Shown here piece by piece: positions 58,637 through 64,000 of a stretch of 64,000 bases of DNA. The notes under the pieces are model-generated. The model had not been told where the DNA came from, searched no databases, and saw only the letters and a program-made list of their open reading frames with translations. The stretch spans positions 69,890,544 to 69,954,543 of the forward strand of contig NC_080675.1 of NCBI RefSeq assembly GCF_030445035.2. The letters run 5' to 3'. Every line of letters starts with the position of its first letter. Position 1 is the first letter of the stretch. The DNA is from Dasypus novemcinctus. Taxonomy: Eukaryota; Chordata; Mammalia; Cingulata; Dasypodidae. A program made the translations under genes and the position numbers.

Positions 58637-60993
58637 AGTGTAGTTTGGTTGTTGCAGAACTACATTGTCTGGTTCCAGAGTTCATGTTCTCAATTGTTAT
58701 GCAATACTGCTTACCTAATTTGTGGGTTTTAGTGCTAGTTTTCTTAATTATATTAGGGAAAATGATAGTCATACAAATGTACTCTATATGATGACAATAT
58801 TAAAAAATAATACAAATTTGTTCATTTGTTCCATACATATTGCTGAATGATGAGCTATATGCTAAGTGCTGAGGTCCAATAATTAGTAAGGAAATGACCA
58901 AGTCTTTGCTCATAGAACAAATTTCTAAGTCTAATAAATAATGACAAAATTACAATTGTAAAAGCTGAAAAGAACAAACTAGCAAAACATTAGCCACTAG
59001 TTATAAAAAATAAAACCTTGAAAATAGCAAACAAAAATTGAAATAAGGGGTTTTCTTCAAAACATTTTATTGGAATGCAAAGAAGTAGTTGACATAGAAT
59101 AGAAGGACGAAATTTTTAAAAGAAGTTTTGCATGTTTAATTATCGAAGTTAAGTTACAAAAGTAGGGAATGACAAAACTTTAAGAAAGAAAAATGAGTGA
59201 AGAAACATAAGAATAGACATAGAATCAATTAAGGGATTTAAGATTTCAAGGAACACTTTTTAAGGGGCGTCAAAGCTCCTAAGGGCTTCAAACCAGTAAT
59301 TTGACATGTATTATGATGCAATAATTCCAATTTTGGAAAAGAATTAAAAAGTCCTTAAAGTACGTAAATGATGTAGTCAGGGGAAAATAGTAAGATGTAG
59401 GACCTTAAAGACAGAAGAAAAAGTCATACAAAAATTTACATTAATAAAATTGAGCAATAACTTTTAATAAGTTTTTACATCTAACAATATGGCTTAATTC
59501 TGCACCTTCACCATTTTTCTACTTAGTTTCTTCACCTGAATATTGGGTCCAGGTGCTTTGCATTGTATTCAACCTTTGCATAAATTTACGTGAAGGATTA
59601 TGAATAAAAATGTTCATTTTGATTTTGGTAAAAATGTGTTAAATTCATGTTTTATGAGAGTAGTTATCTTTTTTTTGAAAATATATTGTTAGTTCGACCA
59701 TCAGTATACACTTAATTTTTAATGTTTTTGATGTTCTTAATGCTCTAGATTGTAGTGTTGTAAAATGAATGTCTTATTTCATTCAGTCAGAAGATAAATA
59801 AAATATATGCATCAGAAAATTTTAGGAGATTATGCCTTTACATGGCATATTTCTAAAAACTAATTTCTAAAAAAATATGTAACAAAATTTGAATGATTAC
59901 AATATAATGTATAGCTATTTTTGTGGGTTAATTATTTATGAGGGAATTAAAATTGCTTTAAATTATCCCCAAATTAAATTAATTGTGACATCTCTCTAAT
60001 TTAATTTGATTTAGCATTTTATTTGTGTTGTTCAACAGAAAAACAGTTCAGCAGTTGACCAGAAACATCAGTATTGTTGATTTTTGTTGACACAGAGCTC
60101 CTGTTGTTGTATCATTGTGAGCGCAGCAACTGTCTCCTTAGATTTTAGCTTAGTGTCATCCTGTGCTGAGTTTGGTTTAGCAATTGGTGCTTTCTCAGGG
60201 CTTGCTTATTTAAATTGTCAGATTAATCTCCCTGAAGTTTACCAAAGTTCCATTATCTGTAAATACATGTGATTTTCCCATCCTACAAACATTCACACAA
60301 TACAGGATAATTCCAAAAACTGTTTTATTCCTGAAAGAATGGGAAACAACAAAAGGTCTATTCACTGATATAAAAGAATCAATTTCACTTCTTTTTTTCT
60401 CTCTTTTTCACTCTCTCTTCTCCTTCTTTCCATACACCCACACACACAATGTGGATCAAGGAGGGTAATGGTAACTTTTCTAATCTCTTACAATTATAAT
60501 TTTATATATAATTTATATAAATTATATATAATTTCAGTTTAAATTTTATATATAATTTTATATAAATAATTTAAACACAATCAGGTTTAAATCACTTAGC
60601 TATTAGAGTTATTACTATAGTATATATTTAAAGAATTCTCCCTGTGTAGGTAGGTATATATATATATTAAGTCCTGGGGCTAAGTAATATAAAATGTATG
60701 GGAAAATTCTGAAGATAAGCCAGAGGCAGCGATGATTAGAATGGAAGAAGATGGGAAATCAATAAATTAAAATTAAACTCTGCTCTCTCAGTAAAACTTA
60801 TAGCAAAGACAAAAATAAATCTTCTCCATCTTAGAAGGGGAGAAGAAACTCTGATCTTAACTTATTTAAATCATGCTACACACTATGAAGCTACATGGAA
60901 TTAGGAACTGGCAAGAAGGTTTATTTTAAGCCAGTAACTAGAATATAAAATGTTCTTGGTTCTGAAATTTAAAGTTTAAAATAATTGACAATA
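58637..60993. other. AT-rich intergenic sequence
   Basis: No gene or named element. 60498-60575 is an AT-only, partly palindromic tract (atatataatttatataaatt). Confidence 0.5.
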
Positions 60994-61313
60994 TGTGTGG
61001 TGGCTAAATTTGTCAACTTTGCCAGGATATAGTACCCAGTTATTTAATCAAAGACTAATTTAGATATTGTTGTGAAGGTATTTTGTAGAAGTGGTTATCA
61101 TATACAATCACTTGTATTTAGGTAAAAGACATTACCCTTGGTAATGTGCGTAGGCCTCATGCAATCAGTGGAAGTTCTTCAGAGCAAAATGGGGGTTTCC
61201 CAGACATGAAGAAATTCTGCCTCAATATAACACCTTAAATTCCTACCTGAGTTTCCAGTCTGCCAACCAAGCCTATAATCCCACCATTGCATAAACGAAT
61301 TCCTTAAAATAAA

Positions 61314-61346
<33 letters not shown>

Positions 61347-62300
61347 TATATATATATATAGATAGATAGATATATATAGATATGGATATATATATCTACA
61401 AGCTCTGTTCCTCTGGAGTATCCTGACTGATACAGATTTTGGTACTGAGAATAATTCTAGAGGAACAGAATCTTAAAGATGATTTTTCTAAGTTGGTTCT
61501 GGGTTGCTGAAATGGTTTCACTAATTTCATTAGATTTAAATGCTCTAATGACTCTATTTTCCACAGTGGAGTGGGCTCTAATAGACATGGTATTATGTAG
61601 GACTAGAGATTCACAAAATTCACCATTGGATACTACTAATCAAATACTTATAAAACACAAGGTTCTGGTGCCCATGTTTTTGAAAATTTAGAATATCTTT
61701 TGTCTAATGGACATGGATAATGAGATTGGTTACTCCTAACTGTACCAGAGATATTGGGAGAAGGAAAGAGTATGCTCAGGGCTTCAAATTCCTAGCTTAA
61801 ATGCTCTATATATGATTTGACAATTTTTATGTCTTTCCCCAAAGAAATCTTATTTACTGTAATTTCAGAGCTGAGATTTCTGAAAACAAACCCAAGATCT
61901 AATCCTGAATTCTCAACTGAATTGGGAATTCAATTCAAGCCAAATTGAATTCCCAAGCTCACAGATTGTCTGCTATGAAGGCATTGAGAATAAATGGGAT
62001 CCAGAAGATTGAATGTTACCTGAAGTACACTGACCAACAGAGATGCTATGCAGAGTGTTTGACAGGCCCTAATAAAAGAATCACAATACAGGCCCTTAGG
62101 ATTTTGGAATAATGTCCTTCCATCCTCTGAATATCTACTCTTTCTAGGAACAGCTTTTGGCTTGCCAGTGGGCCTTAATAGAGATTGAAAATTTAACCAA
62201 CAGCTAAGTTACTGTACTACCTAAGCTTTACATCAAAAACTAGATGATGTCTAACCACTGAGCCATAAATTTGAGACAAAAGTAGTTGAGAGTATACAAG
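60994..62300 (+). mobile_element. ERV-L/MaLR remnant: 5' LTR and internal part
   Basis: An LTR with TG..CA ends at 60994-61434 is followed directly by gattttggtactgagaata, the usual kind of start for MaLR internal sequence. Near 62150-62290 (gccagtgggccttaatagag, gatgtctaaccactgagcca) the wording is that of MaLR/ERV-L pol. Stops are frequent. The 3' LTR is not recognised. Confidence 0.6.
61315..61394. repeat. Compound microsatellite (CA)15, (TA)n, (GATA)n
   Basis: (CA)15 at 61315-61344, then TA repeats from 61347 and gatagatagata at 61361-61372, inside the LTR at 60994. Probably length-polymorphic. Confidence 0.95.
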
Positions 62301-62616
62301 TTTAGTACTGAAGAAAGAAATCAAAATAATCAAGAGACTGGAGAAGGAATTAAGTTATGCTTGAAGAAAGATGCAGCGGCAAATCATAGAGGGGCTGGAA
62401 CTCAGTGTTAGGGTGTTTGTGGAATTCCTTGAAGACAATAGGAAACCATAGAAATGTTTTAATTATTAATCTAAGGATTGACATAGTTGAATATAATTTT
62501 AAAAATAAAGTATTTCTTACTGTGATGTGAGAATTAGAAACAATTATGGTAAAATGAGACAAAGGGACTCCAATTTGGAGGCAGTATTCTAGGTAAGTTT
62601 TGCCTTATCAGTAATT

Positions 62617-62800
62617 ACCTTAACTGTAAATTCAATAAACTCTCCAATCAAAATGCAGAGATTGGCAGAATGCAAAAAGGAGAATAATTCAAATATATGC
62701 TGTTTACAAGAGACCCATCTTAGATCCAAGTACACAAACAGGTTATAAGTGAAAGGATGGGAAAACTACTCCATACAAATAGTAACCCAAGAGAGTTGGG
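62617..62800 (+). mobile_element. L1 ORF2 endonuclease-region fragment
   Basis: caatcaaaatgcagagattg, gctgtttacaagagacccat and aggttataagtgaaaggatg are degenerate L1 ORF2 endonuclease-domain sequence in sense. The fragment is only about 180 bases. Confidence 0.7.
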
Positions 62801-63732
62801 TGGTGTGGTGGCTTGGAGTTATGTAACCCTCATAAATCAGGTTCTTCATCTTAATCCATTCTTGTGTATAAGAACCCATCCGGCCTGTATCTGTTCATTG
62901 GGAAATTTCTCTTAACCAAACATGGTTCTACAGTATTCAAAAACTCTAGATTTGGGCCTGTAATAGGACAATTCAGCTTAATATTTTTCCTGTGTAAGTC
63001 AGACACCCAGTCCACTGTGTTTCTCAAACATCGAGAGTTAATTTTCAAACTCTCCATTTTTGTCTCATAGACTTGAAGCCAGCAGAAAACACTATCTGCT
63101 TTTCTTCTGTGAGTGAAGGGTTTCACAGCACTGAAAGAATGAATACTCTTTAGTCTGTACTTGGCATTGGGGCACAGGACTTTCTGACCTTTTTAGCATA
63201 GATGGTCTATCCTCTCATATTGGAATGTGGAAACAGTTGGCACCAAATTTGGGTGCCACTGCAGAAACTGGAAAAGCTCCTTATCTTAACAAACTGTTAT
63301 ATAAATATTAGATATATGTTCTACTAATGAAAGGTATTTTAGTTTTAACTGTTTAATTTCATTCTCATAACTCCAAGCAATGTAGCTTTGCACTTATTAC
63401 CAAGGAACTGTTTTTAGTCACAAATTAAATTCCTAATTTTCTTGTCCTTTATCTGAACATTGTGAGTTTCTGTTTTCCAGTCTTGTCTCTTTGTCTGAGC
63501 CAATTTACAAACAGAATGGGAGAATTGAAACCAAGTATTGAGAATTATCAAATGTCTATAGCCCCTGAATTATTATATGGAGAATACCTTCAGAAACTTA
63601 TTTCTTTGATTCTAGAAACAATGTTTTATTTTTATAACAGTGTAATCTTTAACTAGTAACTAGTCTCTACTGGTATTATTCCATATCTTATCAGGTCTGA
63701 GGTGGATTTAGTAAATCCTTTTGTTTTTTTAT
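62801..63732. other. Unassigned; possible LTR fragment at the start
   Basis: 62801-62930 has taatccattcttgtgtataa, similar to the MaLR-like LTR at 55500. The remainder to 63732 has nothing recognisable. Confidence 0.4.
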
Positions 63733-63777
63733 AAAGAAATTTTAGATTACATAAATGTTACATAAAAAATATAGGGA
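63733..63777 (-). mobile_element. Old L1M-like 3'UTR, antisense (left flank)
   Basis: aaagaaattttagattacat matches 42830 and 20500. It is interrupted by the L1 start at about 63778. Confidence 0.6.
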
Positions 63778-64000
63778 TCGCCAGAAAGATAGCAGCAGAG
63801 TAAGGTGTTCCGAGAGTCTGCTCCTGCTAAAGGGCAGTTAATAAACACCCAGAGTTATCTGAAGCACCTGTTTGGGGGCTACAGGAGACAAGAATAGCAT
63901 CCTGCAACATCCTTGAAGGAATGCAAGGAGAAGGCTGTCCATATGCAGAGAAGATTTTTAAGTAGAGAGTGCCACACCACGGAAGCTGGTGCCCACTGGA
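63778..64000 (+). mobile_element. L1 5' end, cut by the window edge
   Basis: gccagaaagatagcagcaga through tgcccactgga matches the start of the L1 at 42889 (acacccagagctctctgga against acacccagagttatctgaa; gcacctgtttggggg). Only the first 220 bases of the 5'UTR are inside the window. Confidence 0.82.

Overview
This is a mammalian, almost certainly xenarthran, genomic window. It carries five tRNA-derived SINEs of the armadillo DAS type, so an armadillo such as Dasypus is the best guess. The background is AT-rich and intergenic. I found no host protein-coding gene with exon structure, no rRNA or tRNA gene and no CRISPR array. What can be annotated is layered retroelements: L1 LINEs of several ages, DAS SINEs, ERV-L/MaLR remnants, solo LTRs and one structurally complete endogenous betaretrovirus-like provirus.

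Layout. 1-4.3 kb: antisense L1 (5'UTR and ORF1 of one copy, broken by a SINE and by a retrocopy-like insert) lying against an older antisense L1 ORF2. 6.1-8.0 kb: antisense ERV-L remnant with 3' LTR, dUTPase and integrase; a solo LTR of the same family is at 11.9 kb. 12.6-14.5 kb: SINE plus antisense L1 3' end. 16.5 kb: LTR-like element. 17.5-23.4 kb: old L1 3' ends, two older repeats and an 891-bp GC-rich solo LTR (20837-21727). 23.9 kb: SINE. 24.9-32.0 kb: the provirus, inserted in an old L1. 34-42.8 kb: old repeats, a SINE and a 2.6-kb block I cannot name. 42.9-47.4 kb: an internally deleted L1 with a 15-bp target duplication, itself carrying a 360-bp solo LTR of the 20.8-kb family. 50.2 kb: a 358-bp solo LTR. 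52-64 kb: old L1, MaLR-type LTRs and internal sequence, a short SINE, microsatellites, and the 5' end of another L1 running off the window.

The provirus (24914-31982, 6-bp duplication cagtag) is the centre of interest. It has LTRs with TATA, AATAAA and a perfect CArG box, a tRNA-Lys1,2-like primer site, a strong leader splice donor, gag with major homology region, two CCHC knuckles and PSAP motifs, an in-frame GGGAAAC slippery site feeding dUTPase and protease in the -1 frame, a pol frame with YMDD, RNase H and D,D(35)E residues, an env splice acceptor followed by a mostly deleted env, and near the 3' LTR a repeated CCTAAGACAGG / GACGGGTAAG motif set resembling the constitutive transport element of type D retroviruses. 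Gag has three in-frame stops, pro has a frame break and an altered active site, and pol has one stop, so it is not coding-competent as it stands.
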